DNA from: Marinosulfonomonas sp.
GTDB lineage: Bacteria > Pseudomonadota > Alphaproteobacteria > Rhodobacterales > Rhodobacteraceae
Length of the DNA stretch: 64,000 nucleotides
Assembly: GCA_026984915.1 (NCBI GenBank)
Contig: JALSRG010000007.1
Coordinates: forward strand, 1-64,000
Direction of reading: 5' to 3'
The notes beneath the pieces were generated by a model. The model was given only the letters and a program-made list of their open reading frames with translations, ran no database searches and was not told where the DNA came from. Position 1 is the stretch's first letter. Each line of letters starts with the position of its first letter. A program made the position numbers and the translations under genes. This document shows positions 7,815-16,495 of this stretch, one piece after another.

Positions 7815-10800
7815 GTGCAATTTACAAAACTCCGTCTCAATGGCTTCAAAAGCTTTGTCGACCCGACCGATCTGATCATCGCGCCGGGGCTGACCGGCGT
7901 TGTCGGGCCGAACGGTTGCGGCAAATCCAACCTGCTGGAAGCCCTGCGCTGGGTCATGGGTGAAAACCGGCCGACGGCCATGCGCGGCGGTGGAATGGAA
8001 GACGTCATTTTCGCGGGCGCGGCGACACGGCCGGCGCGGCATTTTGCCGAGGTCTGCCTGACGATCGACAACAGTGACCGTCTGGCCCCCGCCGGGTTCA
8101 ACGACATGGATACGCTGGAAATTGTCCGCAGAATAACCCGCGACGCCGGCAGCGCCTATAAAGCCAACACCAAGGATGTCAGGGCGCGCGATATCCAGAT
8201 GCTTTTTGCAGATGCGTCCACTGGCGCCCATTCTCCGGCCTTGGTGCGTCAGGGGATGATTTCAGAACTGATCAATGCCAAACCAAAGGCACGGCGGCGG
8301 ATTCTGGAGGAAGCGGCTGGCATCTCTGGCCTATATCAGCGCCGCCATGAGGCCGAGTTGAAACTGAAGGGCACCGAAACGAATCTGGCCCGGGTAGAGG
8401 ACGTGATCGAACAATTGGCCAACCAGTTGGCGCAACTGGCCCGGCAGGCACGCCAGGCCGCCCGCTATCGCAGCATCGGTGAAGCGTTGCGAAAATCCGA
8501 AGGGTTGCTGCTGTATCGGCGCTGGAAAGAGGCCGAGGAAGCCAGCCTGGCGGCAAAGGCAACCCTGACAGCACGCACGAAAGAGGCAGCCGAAGCCGAG
8601 GCCGCTGCGCGACAAGCCGCCAAAATGCGCCAGGAAAGCGAGGACCGCCTGCCCGCGTTGCGCGAGGAAGAAGCCATCGCCGCCGCCGTCCTGCAACGCC
8701 TCACGGTGCAACGCGATTCACTGGAAGATCAGGAAACCCGTGCGCTGGAAATGATCGAATCTCTGAAAGCGCGGATAGATCAGCTGAGTCGCGACAGTAT
8801 CCGTGAAGCGGGCCTGAACAAGGACGCCGGCGAGACGATTGCACGGCTGGAATGGGAACAAGGCCAACTGGCGCAGGCTGGCGAAGGCCACGACGAGCGG
8901 CTGACTCAAGCCGCCGATGCTGCAAGCGAAGCTGCCCTTGTTTTGCAGGCGCGCGAAGCAGAACTGAGCCAGATCACCGAAGACGTGGCCCGACTGGCGG
9001 CACGGCATCAGTCCGCGCAACGTCTGGCAGAAGACAGCCAGAAAACCCTGGACAAAAACGAGGCCGAGGCGGCCAGGGCAAAGGAAGCAGCCGCCGAGGC
9101 AACCACCGCACTTGCTGCGGCTGAAAGCGCCTTTGCAGCAGCGCAAACTGCCCTGTCGCATGCGCAAAAGGAGGCAGAAAGTGCCGAGCAGGCCTTGCTG
9201 GCGGCGGATGAAGCCCGTGCAAGCGCGCAAGCGCGCGAGGCCGACGCCCGTGCCGAACGGTCCGAAGCCGAGGGCGAAGCCAATGCCCTGCGCGCCGAGG
9301 TCGGCGCCCTGGCCAAACTGGTCGAACGCGATACGACCGAAAGCGGCCAGGTGCTGGATATGGTTCGGGTGGACTCCGGCTTTGAAAAGGCCCTGGGGGC
9401 CGCTTTGGCCGATGACCTGCGCGCCCCGGTGATCGGGGAAGGCGCTGTTTCCGGTTGGGCCAGCTTGCCCGGATATGGAAAACCACAGTTGCTGCCCGAC
9501 GGGGTTCAGGCCCTGACCAACCACGTTTCCGTCCCCGAGGTTTTGGCCCGGCGTATGGCGCAGGTCGGGCTGGTAACGCCCGCAGACGGCCCCCGCCTGC
9601 AAGCCGATCTGAAACCCGGACAACGCCTGGTAAGTATCGAGGGCGATCTGTGGCGCTGGGATGGGTTCCGCGCGGCGGCCGAGGACGCGCCCAGCGCCGC
9701 TGCGCTTCGGTTGCAGCAGTTGAACCGGCTGGTGGCTCTGAAGCGGGATCTGGAGGAAGCGCAGGCCAGAGCAGAGGGGGCAGCCCGGGCGCATGAGCTG
9801 TTGAAAGCCGAACTGACACGGCTTAGCGACGAGGATCAGGCCGCCCGCGACAGACGGCGCAAGGCGGATCAGGCCCTGACAGAAGCCAGCCGCGCCTTGT
9901 CACACAGCGAAGCCGACCAGAGCATTCTGGCCGGCAAACTGGAAAGCCTGACACTGGCGGTTGCCCGCCACGAGGAAGAAGCGCTGGCCGCAAGGGCGCG
10001 CATGCAGGAGGCCGAAAAAGCCCTGGCTGATCTGGGTGATCTGGAAACGGCCCGCGCCGAGGTGGAAGATGTGAAAATGACCGTCGAAGCCGCGCGCATC
10101 ACCATGCTGTCCAGGCGGTCTGCCCATGACGAGTTGCGCCGCGAAGGGGATGCCCGGCTGCGCAGGTCTCAGGAGATTACCAAAGAGATCAGCGGCTGGC
10201 GGCTGCGGTTGGAAAACGCCGAGAAACGCATCGCCGAACTGGAAGAGCGCAAGGCCAAATCTGAGGCGGAGCTGAAAGAAGCTGCGGCAGCACCAGAGGA
10301 GATCGCAGCCAAACGCGAAGAACTGGCGGACGCTATCCGCGCGGCCGAGGCCCGGCGATCCGAGGCGGCTGATGCGCTCTCTGCCGCAGAAAGCGAGCGG
10401 CAGAAAGCGGTGAGCGCCGAACGTGACGCCGAACGGGCCGCAAGCGAGGCGCGCGAAGCACGTGCCCGCGCCGAGGCCCGCGCCGATGCCGCGCAGGAAT
10501 CTGTCGCCCATGCGGCCGAGCGCATTTCCGAAGACCAGGAAACCACACCTGAAGCATTGCTTGAAACACTGGACACTGATCCCGATGCGATGCCTTCGGC
10601 GGAATCCCTGGAGGCCGATGTCAACCGCCTGAAACGCCAGCGCGATGCCTTGGGTGCGGTCAACCTGCGCGCCGAAGAGGATGCCCGCGAGGTGCAGGAA
10701 GAGCATGACAACCTGCTTGCGGAAATGGTGGATCTGCAAGAGGCCATCAAACAACTGCGCGCCGGCATTGCCGGGCTGAACAAGGAAGGGCGCGAAAGAC

Positions 10801-11270
10801 TGCTGACGGCCTTTGAGCAGGTAAACACCAATTTCGGCATGTTGTTCACGCATCTTTTTGGCGGGGGCGAGGCAAAACTCGTGCTTGTGGAGAGCGATGA
10901 CCCGCTGGAAGCCGGGCTTGAAATCATGTGCCAGCCGCCGGGCAAGAAGCTGAGCACGCTCAGCCTGCTGTCAGGCGGAGAACAGACCCTGACGGCTCTG
11001 GCGCTGATTTTTGCGGTGTTTCTGGCCAACCCGGCCCCGATCTGCGTGCTTGACGAGGTCGATGCCCCGCTGGATGACGCAAACGTCACACGTTTTTGCG
11101 ATATGCTGGATGAAATGACCCGCCGCACCGACACCCGTTTTCTGATCATCACCCACCATGCCGTCACGATGTCGCGCATGGATCGCCTGTTTGGGGTAAC
11201 GATGGCCGAGCAAGGCGTCAGCCAGTTGGTCAGTGTCGATCTGAAGCAGGCCGAAACCATGGTTGCCTGA
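7815..11270 (+). CDS. smc: Chromosome segregation protein SMC
   Basis: Cytosolic ATPase of the condensin-like Smc-ScpAB complex that compacts and helps segregate the chromosome. Walker A (GPNGCGKSN, residues 31-39) is at the N-terminus. Two long Ala/Glu/Arg-rich coiled coils flank a hinge beginning near residue 510, and the ABC signature (LSGGEQ) with Walker B and D-loop (CVLDEVDAPLDD) lies in the last 110 residues. Its 1151 residues are typical for Rhodobacteraceae. The start is GTG at 7815. The repetitive Ala/Glu codons create many long shadow frames on the other strand, which are not genes. Confidence 0.97.
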   Translation: MQFTKLRLNGFKSFVDPTDLIIAPGLTGVVGPNGCGKSNLLEALRWVMGENRPTAMRGGGMEDVIFAGAATRPARHFAEVCLTIDNSDRLAPAGFNDMDTLEIVRRITRDAGSAYKANTKDVRARDIQMLFADASTGAHSPALVRQGMISELINAKPKARRRILEEAAGISGLYQRRHEAELKLKGTETNLARVEDVIEQLANQLAQLARQARQAARYRSIGEALRKSEGLLLYRRWKEAEEASLAAKATLTARTKEAAEAEAAARQAAKMRQESEDRLPALREEEAIAAAVLQRLTVQRDSLEDQETRALEMIESLKARIDQLSRDSIREAGLNKDAGETIARLEWEQGQLAQAGEGHDERLTQAADAASEAALVLQAREAELSQITEDVARLAARHQSAQRLAEDSQKTLDKNEAEAARAKEAAAEATTALAAAESAFAAAQTALSHAQKEAESAEQALLAADEARASAQAREADARAERSEAEGEANALRAEVGALAKLVERDTTESGQVLDMVRVDSGFEKALGAALADDLRAPVIGEGAVSGWASLPGYGKPQLLPDGVQALTNHVSVPEVLARRMAQVGLVTPADGPRLQADLKPGQRLVSIEGDLWRWDGFRAAAEDAPSAAALRLQQLNRLVALKRDLEEAQARAEGAARAHELLKAELTRLSDEDQAARDRRRKADQALTEASRALSHSEADQSILAGKLESLTLAVARHEEEALAARARMQEAEKALADLGDLETARAEVEDVKMTVEAARITMLSRRSAHDELRREGDARLRRSQEITKEISGWRLRLENAEKRIAELEERKAKSEAELKEAAAAPEEIAAKREELADAIRAAEARRSEAADALSAAESERQKAVSAERDAERAASEAREARARAEARADAAQESVAHAAERISEDQETTPEALLETLDTDPDAMPSAESLEADVNRLKRQRDALGAVNLRAEEDAREVQEEHDNLLAEMVDLQEAIKQLRAGIAGLNKEGRERLLTAFEQVNTNFGMLFTHLFGGGEAKLVLVESDDPLEAGLEIMCQPPGKKLSTLSLLSGGEQTLTALALIFAVFLANPAPICVLDEVDAPLDDANVTRFCDMLDEMTRRTDTRFLIITHHAVTMSRMDRLFGVTMAEQGVSQLVSVDLKQAETMVA

Positions 11271-11341
11271 GGAACAAATATTGACCTAAAACCAAAACAA
11301 TGGTTCAAGTCTCACGGAATATACAGTTAAGTGAAGGATAG

Positions 11342-11821
11342 ATGATGACATTTTCAAAAAAATTGCTGGCAAGTTTAACCGCCGCCGTTATCGGCGCAAG
11401 CAGCGCCGCGTCTGCCCAGGTTCTGGCAAGCGATCCCGGCGCCATCCTGAAGCGGCTGCAGGATTACGGTTACCCCGCAACGATGACCGCTGACAATCAG
11501 GGCGACCCAAAGATCGAGACCCGTGTTTCCGATACTAAATTCAAAGTCTATTTTTACGGCTGTGATGACAACAACAAGAACTGTACCGCGATTCAGTTTG
11601 GCGCAGGCTATGATCTGAGCGATGGCATCAGCGCACTCAAGATCAACGAATGGAACCGCGATCAGCGCTTTGCAAAGGCCTATATCGACGACGAGAGCGA
11701 CCCATTTCTTGAAATGGATGTAAACCTGGATGGCGACGGTATTGGCGAAAAGAATTTCGAGGATACTGTCGAGATCTGGCGCAAGCAGGTTGAGCGCTTT
11801 GAAGATTATATCGACTGGTAA
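11342..11821 (+). CDS. Secreted YbjN-domain protein
   Basis: A 159-residue protein with a signal peptide (basic start, hydrophobic core, ASAQV cleavage region near residue 26). The mature part follows the YbjN pattern: a loop with two cysteines (GCDDNNKNC), then NEWNRDQRFAKAYID and an acidic stretch. YbjN-like proteins are poorly understood and have been tied to stress or sensing; a periplasmic form like this is common in the Rhodobacteraceae. A GAAGGA ribosome site precedes the start; ATG codons at 11342 and 11345 are both possible. It ends at a bidirectional terminator. Confidence 0.75.
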   Translation: MMTFSKKLLASLTAAVIGASSAASAQVLASDPGAILKRLQDYGYPATMTADNQGDPKIETRVSDTKFKVYFYGCDDNNKNCTAIQFGAGYDLSDGISALKINEWNRDQRFAKAYIDDESDPFLEMDVNLDGDGIGEKNFEDTVEIWRKQVERFEDYIDW

Positions 11822-11844
11822 GACCGTTTTTGAACAGGACGGAA

Positions 11845-11879
11845 AAAACCCCGGCGCCTTTGCGGTTCGCCGGGGTTTT
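11845..11879. terminator. Bidirectional intrinsic terminator
   Basis: A 12-bp perfect stem, AAAACCCCGGCG (11845-11856) with CGCCGGGGTTTT (11868-11879), flanked by A and T runs, lies between the convergent YbjN-like gene and the transglycosylase. It should work in both directions. Confidence 0.92.
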
Positions 11880-11888
11880 GGTTGTTTG

Positions 11889-13073
11889 TTACAGGCGGCT
11901 CAACAGATCCCGTGTCGGCCAGGCATCAGCCGGCAACCCAAGCCGGATTTGCTCTTTCTGAACTGCAGCGCGGGTCTTTGCGCCAATGATTCCGTCTATC
12001 TTGCCCACATCATAACCGCGCGCTTTCAGCTTTTTCTGCAATAGTTTCATTTCTTTATCGGAAAGAGACGGATCAGGCTTACCCGGGTTATAAGGTGGGG
12101 CCCCTTCCAGACGCGTGGCAAAATAAGCCGCACTGGTGACATAAACAAAGCTTTTGTTCCATTCGAAATACACATTGAAATTGGGGTAGGCGAGAAATGC
12201 CGGCCCTTTACGCCCCATCGGCAACAAAACGGATGCCTTCATCCCGGACGGGGCAAGTTTGCCGCTGCGCGCCTTGACGCCCAATTTCGCCCACTGGCCT
12301 ACGGTCATTGTGTGCGACAGGCCGGTTTTACTCCAATCCAGATTCCTTGGAACAACGATTTCCTGCAGCCAGGGCTCGTTTGGCCGCCAGCCCAACCCGC
12401 GCAGCATTCTGGCCCCCGTCATCAATGCATCGGCTGGCGACGTCTTCAGACGGACATGGCCATCGCCATCACCATCCACACCGTTTTCAAGAATATCCCC
12501 AGGCAGCATTTGAACCATCCCGATCTCCCCGGCCCAGGCACCTTTTGTCTTGACCGGATCAAAGTCACCCTTCTCATACAAAGTCAGGGCGGCAAAGATC
12601 TGCGGCCGAAACAGGCCGGGGCGGCGGCAGTCATGCGCCAGCGTCAGCAAGGAATTCAGCGTGTTGAAGTTCCCCTGCACTTTGCCATAATCGGTTTCCA
12701 AAGCCCAGAATGCCAACAGCACCCCCCGCGAAACCCCGTATTGCTTTTGAATACGATTGAACACGCTTGCATATTTCCTGGCATTGGCACGGCCGTTGTT
12801 CAGGCGGTTCTGGCTGATGACCGCCCTCGAAAACTGGATGAAGTTTTTCTTGAAAACGCCCTGTGCGCGGTCAGCCCGGATAACCTTTGGGTCAAGAGAG
12901 GCTGCACGAAAGAACCTGGCGACAATGGCGGGATCATGACCCTTTGCAACGGCTTCTTTCTTCAGCCCCTTGACAAAGGCACTGAAATTACCACCGCAGG
13001 GCGTCTTGGCCTGCGCTGGTACAGCCAGGGACAGGGCAAGAACGAAACCGGGCAGAATCTTGGGCAGGCGCAT
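11889..13073 (-). CDS. Periplasmic lytic murein transglycosylase, MltB type
   Basis: Cleaves peptidoglycan glycan strands with 1,6-anhydro product formation. A signal peptide (about residues 1-22) is followed by an SLT_2/MltB catalytic domain with the catalytic Glu in the WALETDYG block (near residue 128), and GEIGMVQMLPGDILENGVDGDGDG further on. A C-terminal peptidoglycan-binding domain (LQKKLKARGYDVGKIDGIIG) covers about residues 340-390. No lipobox is seen, so it is probably soluble in the periplasm. It shares a terminator with the gene on its left. Confidence 0.92.
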   Translation of the reverse strand: MRLPKILPGFVLALSLAVPAQAKTPCGGNFSAFVKGLKKEAVAKGHDPAIVARFFRAASLDPKVIRADRAQGVFKKNFIQFSRAVISQNRLNNGRANARKYASVFNRIQKQYGVSRGVLLAFWALETDYGKVQGNFNTLNSLLTLAHDCRRPGLFRPQIFAALTLYEKGDFDPVKTKGAWAGEIGMVQMLPGDILENGVDGDGDGHVRLKTSPADALMTGARMLRGLGWRPNEPWLQEIVVPRNLDWSKTGLSHTMTVGQWAKLGVKARSGKLAPSGMKASVLLPMGRKGPAFLAYPNFNVYFEWNKSFVYVTSAAYFATRLEGAPPYNPGKPDPSLSDKEMKLLQKKLKARGYDVGKIDGIIGAKTRAAVQKEQIRLGLPADAWPTRDLLSRL

Positions 13074-13121
13074 GGCAAATACTCCGATAATGAATACGCG
13101 ATGCAGACTAACGATCTGGGG

Positions 13122-14054
13122 CTAATGGGCAAGGCCTGTGGCGAGGAGAGCGATAAATGCAGCAATCAAAAGCGTCCCGGCCCATACGCGCCATAACACC
13201 CCAACGGCTGCATCCACATCATCTGGCCCAAGCGCGTGTCGCCCTTCGGGATACACAAACGGAAACTCGCGCATTTCTCCGTCATAGCTTCGCGGGCCTG
13301 ACAAGGCAACGTTCAGAACCGTTGCCATGGCGGCTTCGGGCCAGCCGGCATTGGGAGAGCGATGCAACGGCGCATCCCGTTTCACCAATGGCAGGTTTGG
13401 GAGCCTGAACCGCGTCAACAGGATCAGCAAAGCCGTCAGGCGCGCGGGGATCCAGTTCAGCACATCATCCAGCCGCGCTGCGGCCCAGCCGAAATCACGA
13501 TACCGGTCATTCAGATATCCAATCATCGAATCCGCTGTATTCACGGCTTTGTAAACCAGCAGGCCCGGCAACCCCAGAACGAGAAACCAGAATGCCGGGG
13601 CAATAACACCGTCAGAAAGATTCTCTGCTGCACTTTCAATCGCAGAGCGGGCGATTGCGGAACCATCCATCGCGGCAGTATCGCGCCCGACGATCCGTGA
13701 AACCGCCTTGCGCCCCTTCCCGACCGACTGCCGCAAGGCGCTGGCCACGTCATGCACATGCTGAGCCAGACTGCGTTGCGCCAAAAGGATTGCGGCAAGC
13801 AACATTTCGCTTGCGCCATAATCCGGTATGGCTGAAATCAGCATGCCAGTTGCCCCTGCAACGGCACAGAGAATCGCAACTGCGGCGATACCTTTTGCCC
13901 TGCGCCATGCACCCGAATTCAGTTTCCGATCGGCCAGACCAACCATGCGCCCCAACAACACTGCCGGGTGTGGCAGGCGTGACCACAACCATGCCGGCTC
14001 ACCCGTTATTGCATCCAGGAGCATCGCAAAAAGCAAAGGGGCAGCGTGAGTCAC
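13122..14054 (-). CDS. cobD: Adenosylcobinamide-phosphate synthase
   Basis: Integral membrane enzyme (CobD/CbiB family) that attaches aminopropanol or its phosphate to adenosylcobyric acid. It has 310 residues with several hydrophobic helices and the family blocks [51 protein letters not shown] and [11 protein letters not shown]. It lies 88 bp downstream of the DUF1636 gene on the same strand and may be co-transcribed with it. It is separate from both larger cob clusters in the window. Confidence 0.94.
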   Translation of the reverse strand: MTHAAPLLFAMLLDAITGEPAWLWSRLPHPAVLLGRMVGLADRKLNSGAWRRAKGIAAVAILCAVAGATGMLISAIPDYGASEMLLAAILLAQRSLAQHVHDVASALRQSVGKGRKAVSRIVGRDTAAMDGSAIARSAIESAAENLSDGVIAPAFWFLVLGLPGLLVYKAVNTADSMIGYLNDRYRDFGWAAARLDDVLNWIPARLTALLILLTRFRLPNLPLVKRDAPLHRSPNAGWPEAAMATVLNVALSGPRSYDGEMREFPFVYPEGRHALGPDDVDAAVGVLWRVWAGTLLIAAFIALLATGLAH

Positions 14055-14142
14055 GGTTTCTCCGTCATTATTGCTTGTTCCTGTTTTCCGGTCCAGAAAC
14101 CTGGCGCCGTCTTCCCGGGTCTGCCCCCAATTAACGCGCTAT

Positions 14143-14511
14143 TCAGTCTTCTGCTGGCAATGGCGGGTGGCGAGACACAAAGTGTCCTTTGATGGGCTGG
14201 GGCCATTGACGGTAGGGAACCTGGCCATTTTTGCTCTCATTATGCAGTTTTGCAAAGGAAACAACGGCTATGGCCGCGTCGGAATCAGGTTCAAAATCCC
14301 CCAGAGAATAGCTGATCTTGCTGGCGGCCTGAATGGTTACATTACAGGCACGCGAACATCCCATGAGACAGGAAAACCTGCGGGTACGGACCGAGCCGTT
14401 CGTTGCGGCTTCTATCAGGTCGGCAAAGTTTTCTCCGTCTGTCCGCCCCTCGGATTCTGCCGTCCAGCCCTCTCGTTTGCAGGTGTCACATATCGTGATC
14501 CAAGTTGTCAT
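14143..14511 (-). CDS. DUF1636 cysteine-rich putative metal-binding protein
   Basis: A 122-residue soluble protein with an N-terminal CDTCK motif (residues 8-12) and a second cluster CLMGCSRAC (residues 48-56). Five cysteines in this pattern suggest an iron-sulfur or other metal site. DUF1636 proteins resemble small ferredoxin-like domains and often sit beside cobalamin genes, as here next to cobD, but no activity is established. It is transcribed leftward from a region that also carries CtrA-like motifs. The start is ATG at 14511 with GGGTGA upstream. Confidence 0.8.
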   Translation of the reverse strand: MTTWITICDTCKREGWTAESEGRTDGENFADLIEAATNGSVRTRRFSCLMGCSRACNVTIQAASKISYSLGDFEPDSDAAIAVVSFAKLHNESKNGQVPYRQWPQPIKGHFVSRHPPLPAED

Positions 14512-14581
14512 TTCACCCCACCCTTTCCTGTTTCCCCCATCAAGCGGATTTCAGCCGATTTCGCAAGCCGGAAGAAAATAT

Positions 14582-14616
14582 TAACACGTGTTAGGGAAAC
14601 GTTAACCATTTGTTAG
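14582..14616. promoter_or_regulatory. Candidate CtrA-type binding motifs in divergent promoter region
   Basis: A perfect 12-bp palindrome, TAACACGTGTTA (14582-14593), is followed by GTTAACCATTTGTTAG (14601-14616). The latter holds the TTAACCAT half-motif and approximates TTAA-N7-TTAA, the CtrA consensus of alphaproteobacteria, with one mismatch. Another TTAG/TTAA pair follows before 14630. The sites lie between the DUF1636 gene and the receiver-domain gene. Assignment is by motif only. Confidence 0.5.
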
Positions 14617-14681
14617 CTAGTGTTAAGAAATTACTAGGGGGACGGTGTGTCGGTTGCTGGAGTTTGACACACGGAGGTAGT

Positions 14682-15044
14682 ATGCGTGTTCTAATCGTTG
14701 AGAGTAATGAGAACCTCGGAAAGCTGTGGCAGCGTCATCTGTCGCGGCTGGGGTGTAATGCCATTCTGGCAACCACCCAAAATCAGGCAATTGATATCCT
14801 GCAAAAGGAAGAAATTGCCGTCATCGTACTGGATCTGGTGCTGGAAGAGGGCAGTGCCTTTGCCATTGCCGATTATGCCAGTTATCGTCAACCAAGTGCG
14901 CGGGTTGTATTCGTAACCAATACAACGTTCTTTTCGGATGGCTCGATTTTTCAGCACATTCCCAATGCATATGCTTTTCTGCAAAGCCAGACACCACCAG
15001 AGGATCTGGCAGAAATGGTCCACCATTACGGGATGCCGCATTAG
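14682..15044 (+). CDS. Stand-alone response-regulator receiver domain, atypical
   Basis: A 120-residue single-domain protein with the receiver fold pattern: LIVESNENLG at the N-terminus, a predicted phosphoacceptor Asp51 in VIVLDLVLEEG, and VVFVTNTTFF carrying the conserved Thr. The usual acidic pair is reduced to Glu7 and the conserved Lys near residue 103 is replaced (FLQSQTP instead of FLxKP), so phosphorylation may be altered. No output domain is present. The ATG at 14682 is fixed by a strong GGAGG at 14673-14677. The TAG stop is the first part of a palindromic repeat element. Confidence 0.8.
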   Translation: MRVLIVESNENLGKLWQRHLSRLGCNAILATTQNQAIDILQKEEIAVIVLDLVLEEGSAFAIADYASYRQPSARVVFVTNTTFFSDGSIFQHIPNAYAFLQSQTPPEDLAEMVHHYGMPH

Positions 15045-15160
15045 AGCATGTCGCGTCAAATCACACTTGCTTCGCCCGGGTCGCGCAAGCGGCCCGGGCA
15101 TGCGCCTGCCTGCCCTCTGTTGTGTGCCACGCTGAATCCAATCATATGCGACATGCTCTA
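15042..15160. repeat. Palindromic MITE-like intergenic element
   Basis: A perfect 13-bp inverted repeat, TAGAGCATGTCGC at 15042-15054 and its complement at 15148-15160, bounds a 119-bp GC-rich stretch with further internal complementarity around two CCCGGG blocks. This is the layout of a non-coding repeat or MITE. It starts exactly at the stop codon of the receiver gene. Confidence 0.7.
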
Positions 15161-15370
15161 GCCGAAAAATGTCGCGGCCATCTCGTGGTTGGCCGCGTTT
15201 CGCATTGCGAACCGTCCAGGCACCTTTTATACGAACCCTGACGAAGCCCAAAAGGCCAGAGAGGTTGGCTGTGCGCGATTGACCCAGACCGGGGATCAGA
15301 CACAGCGTCGTCGGGAGCATGGCAATTGCACCTTTGCGCCCCTTTTGGCTCGACTGGAAGGAGAGGTGTG
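15161..15370. other. Leader of the corrin operon
   Basis: No gene or riboswitch was recognised; B12-box and GCCACTG elements were looked for and not found. It presumably holds the promoter of the cbiX-cobM operon. Confidence 0.4.
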
Positions 15371-16495
15371 ATGTCTTTGAAAAACCCGGAAACCAATGCC
15401 GCGAAAATCGGTGTGATGATTTGTGGCCACGGATCGCGGTCACAATCTGCCGTTGATGAATTTGCCGTTCTGGCAGAAAAGCTTCCTGCCCTGTTACCTG
15501 CTGACTGGGAAACCGATTATGGCTACCTTGAATTTGCCAATCCGGTCATTCGTGACGGGCTGGACCGATTGCGCGCAAAGGGCTGCAACCGGATTGTCGC
15601 CGTACCGGGCATGCTGTTTGCCGCCATGCACTCAAAGAACGATATTCCAACGGTACTGAACACCTACGCGAAAAAACACGGCGTTGATCTGAGCTATGGC
15701 CGCGAACTGGGGGTAGACCCAAAGATGCTGGCCGCTGCCGCAGACCGGGTGCGCGACGCAGTGGAAAAGGCCAATGCGGAAAAGGGAGAGGTGCCGCTTT
15801 GTGAAACCTGTCTGGTCGTGATCGGCCGTGGCGCATCGGACCCCGATGCAAACGCGAATGTTGCCAAGATTGCCCGGATGCTGTGGGAAGGCATGGGGTT
15901 CGGCTGGTGCGAAACCGGCTATTCCGGGGTTACCTTTCCGCTGGTAGAGCCTTGCCTTCAGCATGTGGCGAAACTGGGGTACAAGCGTGTTATCGTTTTC
16001 CCCTATTTTCTGTTTTCCGGCATTCTGATTGATCGCATCTATGGGTTTACCGACAGGGTTGCCGCCGCGAATCCGCAGATCCAGTTTTTCAAGGCCGGCT
16101 ATCTTGGGGACCATCCGAAGGTTCTTGAGACCTTTGCCGAGCGGATCACCGAACAATTGGGCGAAATGGTTCCGCCCACATGCGGAACCTGCAAATACCG
16201 CACACAGGTGCTGGGATTTGAGACCGAAGTTGGTGCGGTGCAGGAGAGCCATCATCACCATGTCGAAGGCCAGGGGGCAAACGCACCTGGGTCCAATGTG
16301 GCTGACTGCACCCTGTGCGAGGATTTCTGTACCGGTGAATGCCGGCTGGATATGGACCATCATCACGATCACGACCACCACCATCATCACCATCACGATG
16401 AACCGCACGCGCATCATCACCATCACCACGCGCAGTACCCACACGCAGACCACCCACTGGGACCGGAAAGCGCGCGCGGGGCCGGCAAGCCATGA
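15371..16495 (+). CDS. cbiX: CbiX-type chelatase with Cys cluster and His-rich tail
   Basis: Class II chelatase family (CbiX/SirB), which inserts cobalt or another metal into a tetrapyrrole. Two CbiX modules are present; metal-binding His20 (CGHGSR) and His87 (AAMHSKND) are seen in the first. After residue about 270 come seven cysteines (CGTCKYR, then CTLCEDFCTGEC) fit for an Fe-S cluster, and then a tail of more than 20 histidines. The 374 residues make it the long form. The ATG at 15371 follows GGAGAGG; the 3' end overlaps cobH by 4 nt. Its presence beside a CobN pathway is notable, because CbiX belongs to early cobalt insertion. Confidence 0.9.
   Translation: MSLKNPETNAAKIGVMICGHGSRSQSAVDEFAVLAEKLPALLPADWETDYGYLEFANPVIRDGLDRLRAKGCNRIVAVPGMLFAAMHSKNDIPTVLNTYAKKHGVDLSYGRELGVDPKMLAAAADRVRDAVEKANAEKGEVPLCETCLVVIGRGASDPDANANVAKIARMLWEGMGFGWCETGYSGVTFPLVEPCLQHVAKLGYKRVIVFPYFLFSGILIDRIYGFTDRVAAANPQIQFFKAGYLGDHPKVLETFAERITEQLGEMVPPTCGTCKYRTQVLGFETEVGAVQESHHHHVEGQGANAPGSNVADCTLCEDFCTGECRLDMDHHHDHDHHHHHHHDEPHAHHHHHHAQYPHADHPLGPESARGAGKP

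Noticed and set aside
8718-9794. Long open frames on the minus strand of smc (also 9900-10853 and 10169-11308)
   Set aside because: They arise from the Ala/Glu-rich coiled-coil codons of smc; their translations are low-complexity and lack any domain or ribosome site.
15161-15370. Possible second cobalamin riboswitch before cbiX
   Set aside because: No B12 box, GCCACTG or GCGACTGTAAGCGG-type element was found on either strand.
16354-16445. CAT/CAC tandem runs resembling a microsatellite
   Set aside because: They encode the His-rich tail of CbiX in frame and are explained by it.
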